A stretch of DNA of 64,000 nucleotides. Source: Robiginitomaculum sp. GTDB taxonomy: Bacteria > Pseudomonadota > Alphaproteobacteria > Caulobacterales > Maricaulaceae. Shown here in pieces: positions 42,516 to 51,456 of the stretch. The notes under the pieces are model-generated. The model had not been told where the DNA came from. It searched no databases and saw only the letters and a program-made list of their open reading frames with translations. The position numbers and the translations under genes were made by a program. Each line of letters begins with the position of its first letter. The stretch's first letter is position 1. The DNA lies in the NCBI GenBank assembly GCA_016763315.1, contig JAESTZ010000096.1, positions 1-64,000 of the forward strand. Direction: 5' to 3'.

Positions 42516-43728
42516 TCGTTGAGTCCCGGCGTAAATCCCGTAATAGCCTTCTGGCCATCATGCCTAATTTCTGGTCTGTCAGGCGATTAACAATTTCCTC
42601 TGAAGAAGGGACACCGGCTCCTTCAACATAATCTTTGGAGCATAACATAATTGACAAAACTCCGTTTGGTGTTTCAAGGGGAGGGGACCATTGATTGTTC
42701 TGAAGAGATTCAAGGATTTGTCTAAAGGCTGGAGCTAAATCGGCTAATGCAACATTATTAAACGGGTTCATAAAAGCTCCGTCTATTTGTTTTGACAGAC
42801 CATCAGTATCTTTACAGGTTGTGGCCTTGTTAAGGAATTTCACGAATTGCTCTTGTGAGCCAAGTGGAACTAACATTTGCCTGAAATTAGCAACCATAGC
42901 CGCACCGCCTTCTTTGCGGTCACGCAATGCCACTATCATGTATCCACCAGCAATTTTTATTGGGCTGGAAACTGTACCAATTTGCATTTGAGCCAAAGCT
43001 ACGTCTACTTCAGACGGCATATCCCCTTGGCGAATCCAGCCCATGTCACCGCCTTGTGGCCCTGAAGGTGCCGATGAAAACTGTTGTGCAACAGCAGGAA
43101 ACGGCGCTCCGTCTTTCATTTGCTGTATTAGTGACAATCCACCAGCGTAAATGGCTGAATCTTGCTCCGGACTTGGTGACTCGAGTAATATTTCCGAAAC
43201 TAGGTATTGTGGCTTAGCTAAATTGTTTTTAAAGCGCTGTTGCTCAAGGTCGATCTGGTTATTACTCACTCTGATTCTAGGGCCATATTTTCCGTTAATT
43301 AATATCTGCCAAGCAATATCAGCCTTTATTTGTTCTTCCAGAGTACTTGGGGAAATATTGGCTCTAAGCAGGTCTGCTTTGATAGATTCAGGATCGGCAT
43401 TATTTTGTCGAGCTAATCGGGCAATTTGTTCATCAACTTCGTTTTGACTTACTTCTATTTCGTATTTGCCAGCTTCTTGTAATTTCAGTCTCTCATCGAC
43501 CAGTGAGCGCATGGCTTGGTTTTGAAAGCGGCGTAAAGATTCTTCGGTAGGTTCGGTTTTGGTTGATAATATCATCATTCGCATACGCTGGCGAACATCG
43601 AATGTGGAGATAACCTGATCATTTACAATCGCAGTTACGCCTTCGGACACTTGTCCTTTTGCTTGGCCGCTCGAAACAACAAAGACTGATAAGGCAGTAA
43701 TAAAGTGCAGGATAATTCTATATATCAT
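42499..43728 (-). CDS. surA: Periplasmic peptidyl-prolyl isomerase / outer-membrane protein chaperone
   Basis: A 409-residue SurA-type protein. Signal peptide (about residues 1-25, ending SGQAKGQ). The N-terminal chaperone part begins VTAIVNDQVISTFDVRQRMRMM, and one parvulin domain spans roughly residues 170-270 (LVSEILLESP, FPAVAQQFSSAPSGPQGGDMGW, GGYMIVALRDR). Alphaproteobacterial SurA commonly has one rather than two isomerase domains. It assists folding of outer-membrane proteins such as LptD, encoded just upstream. Confidence 0.95.
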   Translation of the reverse strand: MIYRIILHFITALSVFVVSSGQAKGQVSEGVTAIVNDQVISTFDVRQRMRMMILSTKTEPTEESLRRFQNQAMRSLVDERLKLQEAGKYEIEVSQNEVDEQIARLARQNNADPESIKADLLRANISPSTLEEQIKADIAWQILINGKYGPRIRVSNNQIDLEQQRFKNNLAKPQYLVSEILLESPSPEQDSAIYAGGLSLIQQMKDGAPFPAVAQQFSSAPSGPQGGDMGWIRQGDMPSEVDVALAQMQIGTVSSPIKIAGGYMIVALRDRKEGGAAMVANFRQMLVPLGSQEQFVKFLNKATTCKDTDGLSKQIDGAFMNPFNNVALADLAPAFRQILESLQNNQWSPPLETPNGVLSIMLCSKDYVEGAGVPSSEEIVNRLTDQKLGMMARRLLRDLRRDSTIEYRN

Positions 43729-43778
43729 GTTAGGTTTCTATTGCTGAAAATAGACTAAAATAGGGCGTAATTTCCGGT

Positions 43779-43806
43779 AAGATAGCGTCGAATTTGATAA
43801 GTGCAA
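43779..43806 (-). promoter_or_regulatory. Possible promoter for surA-pdxA-rsmA
   Basis: On the minus strand TTGCAC (43806-43801), a 16-base spacer and TATCTT (43784-43779), about 50 bases before the surA start. It lies in the 160-base gap after lptD, so surA may have its own promoter in addition to read-through. Confidence 0.35.
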
Positions 43807-43888
43807 TCCGCTTTACCGTAAATCCTTGTCTGTTAAGTGAAAAAGATCGTCAGAATACTGTGTATTTAGCATAATTAGTTAGAAGAAT

Positions 43889-46204
43889 TTAATCGCCGAA
43901 GCTCCCTAATGTTAAAAGAGTAAAGCGGAACCTTATTGATGAACCACTGGACAGTGTGCGGTCAGTGATATTGTCCCGTTGGAACATAATCTCAAACCTT
44001 GAACAATCATCGTCATATATTAAGCCAATCGAAGATGCACGGTGTTCATTTGTATTAAAGTCATAGGTGTTTCGGTATTGCAATCCGATATTCTTGCTAA
44101 AAAACATACTTCCTGATGCCGAAATTTCATCAACTTCCGGCCTTGAAGGAGTGATTGATGGTATATTAGTGTATCTGATTTGAGTATTAGCACTGTGCAA
44201 AACCGAGCGAAGAGGCCCAAGCTGATCATTTTTTAGACTTGAGGTAACATAAACATCAAATCTGTTTACGGCAAAACTATCTGGATTAAGTCTGATATGC
44301 GATGCAAGATTTAAGGTTGCGCCGGTACTTAACTCCAGCCCAGCAACATAATCAGAACTTTTGCCGCGTAAGCTTGAATTCACTGAATAACCATTATTAA
44401 TATTAGAACGAAATGCTCTACCCGCAGTTAACGACGCATAACCCTGGTCTGCCCAATTGGCAGTCACGCGTCCGCCAATGCTGGCTCGTAAACCGTCTTC
44501 CCATAAATCATATCCGGCAAACCTAGTTGATCGAAACAGGTTTGTTTCGTCAAAGTCCACCGTGATACTATCTTCATTGGAAAGAATTGATGTGGGTGTG
44601 CGTATTATGTTGCCTAGATTATCTGTGGTAATAACGTCAAATGTACCAACTCCATCTCCATTGGGACTGGCTGAGAGGTGGGTAATAGGCTCAATCACCC
44701 AGTTAGTGTTTTTTCCGGCTTTTAACCATGGCCAGCGAATTTCAGCACCGGCGACACCTAGAGTCCGGCCAAAGCTTTGGGTATCGGTTCCTAAGTCGGC
44801 AATAAACTGTTGATTGTTTATACTGTAGGCATCAACTCTGCCTTTAAGGTATGGTTTGACGATTATTCCATTTTTGCTAACCAAACGATTATTCCAATCT
44901 AGGTTGGCCGAAGCTCGCCTGCTGTCTATTCCGTCAGTGCGGCTTAGAACAGCAGTGCTTGCACCAAAAGCTAGCTTACCACCGGCAAGGTTATTGGAAA
45001 TTATTTTCGTTACATCAAGAAGTGGAGTTGCAATTGGCAATTGGTCGTCAACATCTGCAGCACGAAGCCCTTGATAACGAATAGCAGACAGACTGCCGTA
45101 AAAGCTTTCAGTTTGGCGAACAGTATATAGTTGAGTACTCAACCGGCGTGATGAATTTGAGAATAATCCTCTTTTTTGACTGTAATAGTCTATATCGTAA
45201 CGTAAGAAAAAGAGATCATCGGAAACTGCTTCGGCTGAAAACCCCCAATTCCAATTCTGGTTTATCTGAAATTTACCGGTGCCGAGGATGTAACCACGAA
45301 ATTTATCATCTCCGAACCGTAAACCAGCACCATCAAAATCTTGCTCATAGGTTCCGCCTCCTTGCATACGCAGCATGCCGGAATAGAATTGTTTGCGGTA
45401 ATCAGCCGATATTAGTGGCCTTTTTCCAGTAAACACTCGAGGAGATAGAGTTATATCCGAATAGGGAGATAAAACCTTGTAAAATGGTTGTTCATAAAAC
45501 CAGCCGTATTTTCTTGATTGCCCAACACTTGGAAACAACAAGCCGGTACGTCTGCCAGCAGTAGGGTCTGCGTGGGCAAAGTAAGGTGAATAGAAAACTG
45601 GAACGCCTTTGATTTCAAATATTGCGTCCCGATAATAAATCATCTGGCCTTCTTGATCTTGCTCTGCTTCTCTGGCGCGTAATCTCCATGTAGGTTTGTC
45701 AACTGTACCATCTTCATTGATGCACGACTCACAGGCGGTATAAAATGCGTTCTTTAATTTATTGTTTTTACCGTTATTTGAATGAACCGCATGGGTGGCA
45801 CCTATAGTACCTTTATTGCCAAGGCGAGCGTAAAACCCTTGAGCAACACCGTTGGTTAAATTATCATCAAGTTCAACCTCGTCGGCGAAGGAAACTGTTC
45901 CATCAGCTTCGACAACAGTAACTGACCCAATGGCGTGAACTTTGTTTAAGTCCGGGTAATAGATGACTTCGTCGGCTCGTAAAATACGGTTTTCATATCT
46001 AGCTTGAACGCTGCCCCGAGCCACATAGCGAACAATATCGGATGTAGCATCTTTGAAAATTTCATCTGATTCAAGATAAACGGCACCTTTTTCAAACGCA
46101 GAGGTTTCGTCTTGTTCTGCAGAAAAAGCATATCCAGAAATACTGGTAAATACGACAGCCAATATCAATAATGGTTTGGCCAAAAATATAAAATTAGTCA
46201 TCAA
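43889..46204 (-). CDS. lptD: LPS-assembly outer-membrane protein LptD
   Basis: A 771-residue protein that inserts lipopolysaccharide into the outer leaflet. Signal peptide (ending SGYAFSAEQ), an OstA/jelly-roll periplasmic domain (about residues 40-180: GAVYLESDEIFKDATSDIVRYVARGSVQARYENRILRA region, YPDLNKVHAIGSV) with cysteines in FYTACESC, then a 26-strand-type beta-barrel with family motifs PVFYSPYFAHADPTAGRRTGLLFP. It ends in alternating hydrophobic residues. Gene order lptF-lptG-lptD-surA places export and assembly together. Confidence 0.96.
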   Translation of the reverse strand: MMTNFIFLAKPLLILAVVFTSISGYAFSAEQDETSAFEKGAVYLESDEIFKDATSDIVRYVARGSVQARYENRILRADEVIYYPDLNKVHAIGSVTVVEADGTVSFADEVELDDNLTNGVAQGFYARLGNKGTIGATHAVHSNNGKNNKLKNAFYTACESCINEDGTVDKPTWRLRAREAEQDQEGQMIYYRDAIFEIKGVPVFYSPYFAHADPTAGRRTGLLFPSVGQSRKYGWFYEQPFYKVLSPYSDITLSPRVFTGKRPLISADYRKQFYSGMLRMQGGGTYEQDFDGAGLRFGDDKFRGYILGTGKFQINQNWNWGFSAEAVSDDLFFLRYDIDYYSQKRGLFSNSSRRLSTQLYTVRQTESFYGSLSAIRYQGLRAADVDDQLPIATPLLDVTKIISNNLAGGKLAFGASTAVLSRTDGIDSRRASANLDWNNRLVSKNGIIVKPYLKGRVDAYSINNQQFIADLGTDTQSFGRTLGVAGAEIRWPWLKAGKNTNWVIEPITHLSASPNGDGVGTFDVITTDNLGNIIRTPTSILSNEDSITVDFDETNLFRSTRFAGYDLWEDGLRASIGGRVTANWADQGYASLTAGRAFRSNINNGYSVNSSLRGKSSDYVAGLELSTGATLNLASHIRLNPDSFAVNRFDVYVTSSLKNDQLGPLRSVLHSANTQIRYTNIPSITPSRPEVDEISASGSMFFSKNIGLQYRNTYDFNTNEHRASSIGLIYDDDCSRFEIMFQRDNITDRTLSSGSSIRFRFTLLTLGSFGD

Positions 46205-46273
46205 ATACTTGTCCGCTGGATACTGGTTTTAATTACAGGCCATTAAATCAAAGATTCTTATTCATTATCAATA

Positions 46274-46297
46274 TGGCCTTGTTATGGCAAAAGGCCA
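46274..46297. repeat. 7-bp hairpin between lptG and lptD
   Basis: TGGCCTT (46274-46280) and AAGGCCA (46291-46297) are perfect inverted complements around ten bases in the 206-base gap. No clear T tract follows on the minus strand, so attenuation or an mRNA-stabilising hairpin is possible but unproven. Confidence 0.35.
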
Positions 46298-46410
46298 AAC
46301 AGAATTTTTCTTTTCATAATCTATGCATGAAGTCATAGGCATAAACTGTTAATTATAAGTGGAGTCAATAAAGTATAGAGCCATTGAATAAAAGGCCTTA
46401 ATATCAGGCG

Positions 46411-47508
46411 TTACCCGTCTTCGACTATTGTGATTCTGGCCAGCCCGGTGAAAAATACGAATGTTGGAGCGGCCCAAGCTGCAATGATTGGCGGTAAAAC
46501 TCTGGTTGAACCAAGAGCCTCTAGTATATCTCCGGTGAAATATAAGAAAAATCCGATGGATCCGCCAATTAATGCCATGCCAAATACGCCGCCAAGTCTT
46601 ACAAGGCGAAAGCTGAAAGAAGCGCCGATTAAGGCCATGGCTGCCAATGTTAATGGTAGTGCCAGCATTCTATTCCACTGAATTTCATAACGTCTTGAAT
46701 CCAGTTTTGCAGCTTTTGAATTTTTGATTATGCGTGGTAACTCCCAAAATGAAAAAGCTGAATCAGCGGAAAGGTGCTCTAATAGTGAATTAACATCGTA
46801 TTTTGTCTTCAACTCTAATTTGTCTATTTGTTCCGGTAGAGAGTTCTTTTTCACCTCGGATGCATCTGCAAGCACCCATGCGCCGGGGACTAGCTTTGCT
46901 CTTTTTGCATCAATTCTCTTAAGAAAAACAGGCTTCTCATTTGCATCCAATTGATAATAAAAGAACGAAACATCTAATAATGTTGCATTCCTTGGAGATG
47001 CTCCTTTAGCGTGAATTATCAAGGATCCGTTTGGAACTGATTCCCGAAGCCAGATATTATTTTCAGTAGGTGATATTGTGACTCCGGCATTTCTTGAGAT
47101 TTGAATACGTTTTTCTTCAAACTTTGAATTCAATACTGCCACTCCCGGGTTCAAAACAGTAATGGCAAAAATCCCCAATATAATAGCTATGACTGTCGGT
47201 GGTGTAGCAAAGCTCCAGGCTGAATACCCGGCGGCTCGCATAGCTATTAGTTCTGAACGCCGGTTCAATTTGAACATGCTCCACATAATACCGAACAAGA
47301 CAATAAAAGGGAGCGTTTGTTCTATAATGCTCGGCATTTTTAGAATTGTCATATAGGCAATAGTTAAAGCAGTTACCTGTTCAGAGGAACCAAACCTCCT
47401 GGATAGCTCTACAAAATCTACTAACACCACCAATGAGGCGATAATAACAAAAGCCAAGACAAGTCCACGAATGGTCTCTGCATATAAATACCGGTTTAAT
47501 AAGATCAT
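46411..47508 (-). CDS. lptG: LPS export ABC transporter permease LptG
   Basis: A 365-residue YjgP/YjgQ-type permease. It has six transmembrane helices in two groups (first three within about residues 10-125, last three from about 270) around a periplasmic beta-jellyroll domain (NNIWLRESVPNGSLIIHAKGA). Phrases SMFKLNRRSELIAMRAAGYSAW and GGVFGMALIGGSIGFFLYF are typical. With LptF and LptB2 it extracts LPS from the inner membrane. Starts in a four-base overlap with lptF. Confidence 0.95.
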   Translation of the reverse strand: MILLNRYLYAETIRGLVLAFVIIASLVVLVDFVELSRRFGSSEQVTALTIAYMTILKMPSIIEQTLPFIVLFGIMWSMFKLNRRSELIAMRAAGYSAWSFATPPTVIAIILGIFAITVLNPGVAVLNSKFEEKRIQISRNAGVTISPTENNIWLRESVPNGSLIIHAKGASPRNATLLDVSFFYYQLDANEKPVFLKRIDAKRAKLVPGAWVLADASEVKKNSLPEQIDKLELKTKYDVNSLLEHLSADSAFSFWELPRIIKNSKAAKLDSRRYEIQWNRMLALPLTLAAMALIGASFSFRLVRLGGVFGMALIGGSIGFFLYFTGDILEALGSTRVLPPIIAAWAAPTFVFFTGLARITIVEDG

Positions 47509-48629
47509 TTACCAGCCTTTGTTTTGTAGGTTCTGTTTGTAATCTTCAGTGGTGAGAGCAATACCCATAAACAAACCAGACTGACAAAGACCGGTAATAG
47601 GTATTGCAGTATATTTAATATTTCGGCATCTCCAGATGCAGAGGTAACCGTAAAGCCGGCTAGTCGAACCACCAGAGCCATTACACCAAAGCTAATCAGT
47701 CTTTTAGCATAACCTAGTTTAGAGAATTGTCCTCCAAGCAAAGCGACAAGAGCCAACAGCGCAAGTGCGTAATTATAAAGTGGTGATGATAAACGGTAAT
47801 GACCTTCGGCCATAAGTTGTTTTTTATGGGTCACTTCCCAAATATCATTCAAATCCGGATAAAATAATTCACTAATATAACGATCCGAATATTTATATAA
47901 TAAATCTCCTTGAGGATCGATAACTCCGTCCAATTCAAATGAAGTGCTTGAAAATTCTAAAAATTCCAAACTGCCGTCTTTGGACAAAGATTGTCGGGAA
48001 GCTTCATTCAAAGTTATTGACGGGTTATTGGAAACATTGGCGAAAACTCCGCTTTTGGCGAATAAAGCTATTGGTTTTTCCGGATCTCTTCCATCATAAA
48101 TAAAGACATCACTCATCACACCGTTTTGTAAGTCTTGCGCAAAAATTGTCAGGTTATTGGCCGGGGAGACAAATTCCCCTGGTTTAATTACCGAGGAGGC
48201 AAGGTCAGAACGAACTTCATAAATTGTTTCTCGCATAGAGCGAAATGCTACTGGCTGAACAAAAAGGTTAATAACTAAATTCAGCAAAACCGCATAGCTT
48301 ACTGTCCGTAATATGGGAGAAATAACTTGCATTTGAGTCATTCCCGAAGCGTAAACAACCATAATTTCATTATCGGTATGTAATTGCTGAATGCCGTGAG
48401 CAATGGCAATGAAAACGGCAAATGGTAATATTATTGAAAATAACTGCGGTAAGGCTAATCCTGTAATTTTTAACACAGCTATCAGGCTTGCGCGGTTGTC
48501 GATAATCAAGTCAACTGATGAAAGGCTTTGGGTTAGCAAAGCTAAAACGGCCATGATTGAAGCTGTTATAAATAACGGATGCCAAGTTTGTCGAAAAAAA
48601 TACGATTGCAGTGTATTCACGTCAGGCAA
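47505..48629 (-). CDS. lptF: LPS export ABC transporter permease LptF
   Basis: A 374-residue paralog of LptG with the same six-helix plus periplasmic domain layout: LPFAVFIAIAHGIQQLHTDNEIMVVYASGMTQMQ contains the coupling helix region, and GEFVSPANNLTIFAQDL the jellyroll. The start is uncertain: TTG at 48629 or GTG at 48620 are both weakly supported, with GGGAAT nearby. It is the first gene of the lptF-lptG-lptD row and is divergent from pepA. Confidence 0.94.
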   Translation of the reverse strand: MPDVNTLQSYFFRQTWHPLFITASIMAVLALLTQSLSSVDLIIDNRASLIAVLKITGLALPQLFSIILPFAVFIAIAHGIQQLHTDNEIMVVYASGMTQMQVISPILRTVSYAVLLNLVINLFVQPVAFRSMRETIYEVRSDLASSVIKPGEFVSPANNLTIFAQDLQNGVMSDVFIYDGRDPEKPIALFAKSGVFANVSNNPSITLNEASRQSLSKDGSLEFLEFSSTSFELDGVIDPQGDLLYKYSDRYISELFYPDLNDIWEVTHKKQLMAEGHYRLSSPLYNYALALLALVALLGGQFSKLGYAKRLISFGVMALVVRLAGFTVTSASGDAEILNILQYLLPVFVSLVCLWVLLSPLKITNRTYKTKAGK

Positions 48630-48808
48630 TTCCCATTATTTGCAATTAGGGGGCTTCTCTTAAGTCAAACCGTCCGATACCAATAAGCAACAGATTTGAT
48701 TTGTCCATATTTATCTCTTTAATGGTTCAAGTTACAATCCCCAATGTAAATCAAAAACAACCTCCAGTTTGCCAATTTATAAAAATATAAAAATCAAGGA
48801 AATCTAAT

Positions 48809-50281
48809 ATGAAAATCAACTTTACAAACAAACCGGCGCAAAAGGGAGCCGTTTGTGTTGCCATATTTGCGGATAATAAATTTAGTGATGCCGCAAATGC
48901 TATTGATAGCGATAGTGGCAGGTCAATCCGCAAGGCTATGGAAACAGCAAGGTTTTCTGGTAAAGCTGGGCAAGTGATTCAAATACTAGCCCCAGTAGGG
49001 ATCAGTGCCAGCAGTATTATTGTTGCTGGAGTCGGTGAGCAAAATAATGATATGTCACTGGCTTGGGAGAGTTATGGTGCTGCTGTAACCAAAAAGTTGC
49101 TGACCTCGGGTGTGAATCTGATTACCTTTGTAATTGGTGATCTAGAAGGTACGTATGCCGCAAAAATAGCCTTTGGTGCCCGCTTGGCTGCATACCGGTT
49201 TGATAATCACCGTACTAAGCTAAGTGCGGATAAAAAACCCTCGGTTACTTCTATTTGTATTTGCGGCTCGAAAAGTGATGCGGCCAAAGAAGCTTTTTCT
49301 TCATTAAATGAACTTGCAGAAGGTGTGTATTTGGCACGTGATTTGGTTTCGGAGCCGGGAAATATTATTAATCCTGAAAGTTTTGCCAAATGTATCTCCG
49401 GCTTAAGTGACAATGGTCTTGAAATTGAAATTCTTGACGAAAAAGATATGCGCAAACTGGGCATGAATTCTTTATTGAGTGTCGGTGCCGGGTCAAACTA
49501 CGGTTCTAAATTGGCTATAATGAAATGGATGGGTGGAAAGACAGGTGACGCACCGGTTGTTCTTGTCGGCAAAGGAGTAACCTTTGATACCGGCGGCATT
49601 TCTTTAAAACCCGGTAATGGAATGTGGGATATGAAAGGTGATATGGGCGGCGCAGCGGCAGTTACAGGCGCAATGCGGGCGATTGCCGGACGTAAAGCCA
49701 AGGCAAATGTCATTGGCATTGTTGGCTTGGTGGAAAACATGCCTGATGCGGCAGCTACCCGCCCCGGGGATATAATCAAATCTGCTGATGGACAGACTAT
49801 TGAGGTGCAAAATACCGATGCCGAGGGGCGGTTGGTTCTAGTTGATGCGCTTTGGTACGGTATTAATAGTTTTAAGCCTTGTCGGATCATTGATCTGGCG
49901 ACACTGACCGGAGCTATTCTCGTGGCCTTGGGGCAGGAAAACGCCGGTTTGTTCAGCAATGATGACCATTTAGCCAATGATTTGACCGTGGCTGGCAAAA
50001 TATCAGGAGAAGAGGTGTGGAGATTACCGCTTGGTTCTGGCTATGATAAACTGATAGATACTCCCAATGCCGATATGAAGAATATTGGCGGCCCGTTTGC
50101 TGGTTCGATAACTGCGGCACAATTTCTAAAGCGATTTGTGGGTGAAGTGCCTTGGGCGCACATAGATATTGCGGGAATGGCATGGAAAGACAAGCGTGAT
50201 GATCCACGAGAATCCGTTTGGGCTACTGGTTTTGGTGTCAGGTTGTTAGATAGCTTTATTGCCAATAGCCATGAACAATAA
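48809..50281 (+). CDS. pepA: Leucyl aminopeptidase (M17)
   Basis: A 490-residue cytosolic metallo-aminopeptidase with two metal ions. The catalytic C-terminal domain contains VLVGKGVTFDTGGISLKPG, MKGDMGGAAAVTGAM and the signature NTDAEGRLVLVDAL; also LATLTGAILVALGQENAG. The N-terminal domain is less conserved, as usual. E. coli PepA also binds DNA; nothing here tells. AAGGAA precedes the ATG. Divergent from lptF, followed by holC, a common alphaproteobacterial neighbourhood. Confidence 0.97.
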   Translation: MKINFTNKPAQKGAVCVAIFADNKFSDAANAIDSDSGRSIRKAMETARFSGKAGQVIQILAPVGISASSIIVAGVGEQNNDMSLAWESYGAAVTKKLLTSGVNLITFVIGDLEGTYAAKIAFGARLAAYRFDNHRTKLSADKKPSVTSICICGSKSDAAKEAFSSLNELAEGVYLARDLVSEPGNIINPESFAKCISGLSDNGLEIEILDEKDMRKLGMNSLLSVGAGSNYGSKLAIMKWMGGKTGDAPVVLVGKGVTFDTGGISLKPGNGMWDMKGDMGGAAAVTGAMRAIAGRKAKANVIGIVGLVENMPDAAATRPGDIIKSADGQTIEVQNTDAEGRLVLVDALWYGINSFKPCRIIDLATLTGAILVALGQENAGLFSNDDHLANDLTVAGKISGEEVWRLPLGSGYDKLIDTPNADMKNIGGPFAGSITAAQFLKRFVGEVPWAHIDIAGMAWKDKRDDPRESVWATGFGVRLLDSFIANSHEQ

Positions 50282-50314
50282 TTGCTGAAGCGTTGTTCGT
50301 TAGGTGGGAAATTG

Positions 50315-50761
50315 ATGCAGATATGGTTCTATCATTTAGAGGATAAACCCCTTGATCAGGTATTACCTGATATATTAGAGAAATGTCTGTCGAAAAACTG
50401 GCGTGTATTGATCCATTCACCTGATGAGCAGCGCCTGCAATGGTTGGATAAATGGCTTTGGGTATACCGTGAAGACAGCTTTGTTGCACATGGACTCTCA
50501 GAAACTCCACGTGCAGACAAACAACCGATACTATTGACTAAAAATAAAACGAATGAGAACTGTTCTGATGTGGCTGTAATCCTTGACGACGCTGACCCAA
50601 AAGAATTTCAGGGCTATGAGCGGACAATAATAATGTTCGATGGTGCCGATGACGATGCTGTGAATAAAGCAAGGCGGTATTGGAAAGAGGCTAAAGCCAA
50701 GAAATATAAAATACTGTATTGGAAGCAAACCGGTAATGGTGTGTGGAAAAATTTGGCGTAA
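50315..50761 (+). CDS. holC: DNA polymerase III chi subunit
   Basis: A 148-residue HolC protein: IWFYHLEDKPLDQVLPDILEK, WRVLIHSPDEQRLQWLDKWLW, FVAHGL and TIIMFDGADDDAVNKARRYWKEAK fit the chi family, which links the clamp loader to single-stranded-DNA-binding protein. Start ATG 50315 with GGTGGGA upstream gives the family N-terminus; the longer frame begins at the pepA stop. Location after pepA is conserved. Confidence 0.94.
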   Translation: MQIWFYHLEDKPLDQVLPDILEKCLSKNWRVLIHSPDEQRLQWLDKWLWVYREDSFVAHGLSETPRADKQPILLTKNKTNENCSDVAVILDDADPKEFQGYERTIIMFDGADDDAVNKARRYWKEAKAKKYKILYWKQTGNGVWKNLA

Positions 50762-50786
50762 TTTTTTGAAATATAGGTAATTGCTG

Positions 50787-51260
50787 ATGAATACTTATAA
50801 ACTAGGTTTTTACTTTGCTTTTTTAGCAGTGATTTTTTCTTTGATCGGCTGTTTGACCCCGAAAGAGCGAGCGGAAGTTTATGGTCGTGGCCAGCAAGAT
50901 AATAAGCAATCAGAGCAATTAAAATTAGATGACGAAAATACTAAAGCTAATGCTGGATTACAAACAGATCACGAGCCACCAAAGGCCGCCCCGACTACCG
51001 TTGTAACAACCAATACAATAGCACCAATTCCCGGTTTGCGTGGCTCCGAGGATGGTTTCGATACTGAATTAGTTGATTGCGGGGCTGCGGAGGTGCAGCA
51101 CTTGAAAGGTAAGGGATTGGCCTCCTTGCGTTCAATGAAGTTTAAACAACAGATACGTATTAATTTACCCGGAAGGGATGTTGCCGAAGACTTCAAACCA
51201 ATGCGGTTGAATTTCGATGTAACTGCTGAGGGAGTAATCGGGAAGTTATGGTGTGGCTGA
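50787..51260 (+). CDS. Lipoprotein with I78-type peptidase-inhibitor domain
   Basis: A 157-residue lipoprotein. Signal sequence with lipobox LIGC (Cys about 23). After a Gln/Lys/Pro-rich linker, the last 70 residues read DCGAAEVQHLKGKGLASL ... NLPGRDVAEDFKPMRLNFDV ... LWCG. This matches the I78 inhibitor pattern (C.A..LIG..., (T)MD(F/Y)RP.RLN, CG) in which two cysteines pair. I78 proteins inhibit serine proteases in the envelope. Start ATG 50787. A palindromic terminator-like repeat directly follows the stop. Family assignment is from memory, moderately sure. Confidence 0.78.
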   Translation: MNTYKLGFYFAFLAVIFSLIGCLTPKERAEVYGRGQQDNKQSEQLKLDDENTKANAGLQTDHEPPKAAPTTVVTTNTIAPIPGLRGSEDGFDTELVDCGAAEVQHLKGKGLASLRSMKFKQQIRINLPGRDVAEDFKPMRLNFDVTAEGVIGKLWCG

Positions 51261-51284
51261 TATAGTTAGGGGATTCTAACTATA
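51261..51284 (+). terminator. Palindrome after the I78 lipoprotein gene, possible terminator
   Basis: TATAGTTAG and CTAACTATA are perfect 9-bp arms around GGGATT, starting right after the stop codon and followed by T-rich sequence. GC content is low, so termination strength is doubtful. Confidence 0.5.
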
Positions 51285-51456
51285 GATTGATTTATTGTTT
51301 GCAAATTCAGGATTGGTTTACTCAAATTGGGTATTGATCCTGATCGTTGTTATTTGCAAGTTATGAATTGAGTTCGCCATTAATATTAAACATAATATTT
51401 CAATAGTATGGTCATCTATTAGCCGGTTCTTTACTGCAACCGGCGGCAATACGGCA

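Noticed and set aside
46945-48660. Plus-strand open frames antisense to lptF and lptG
   Set aside because: They are short shadows of hydrophobic helices coded on the minus strand.
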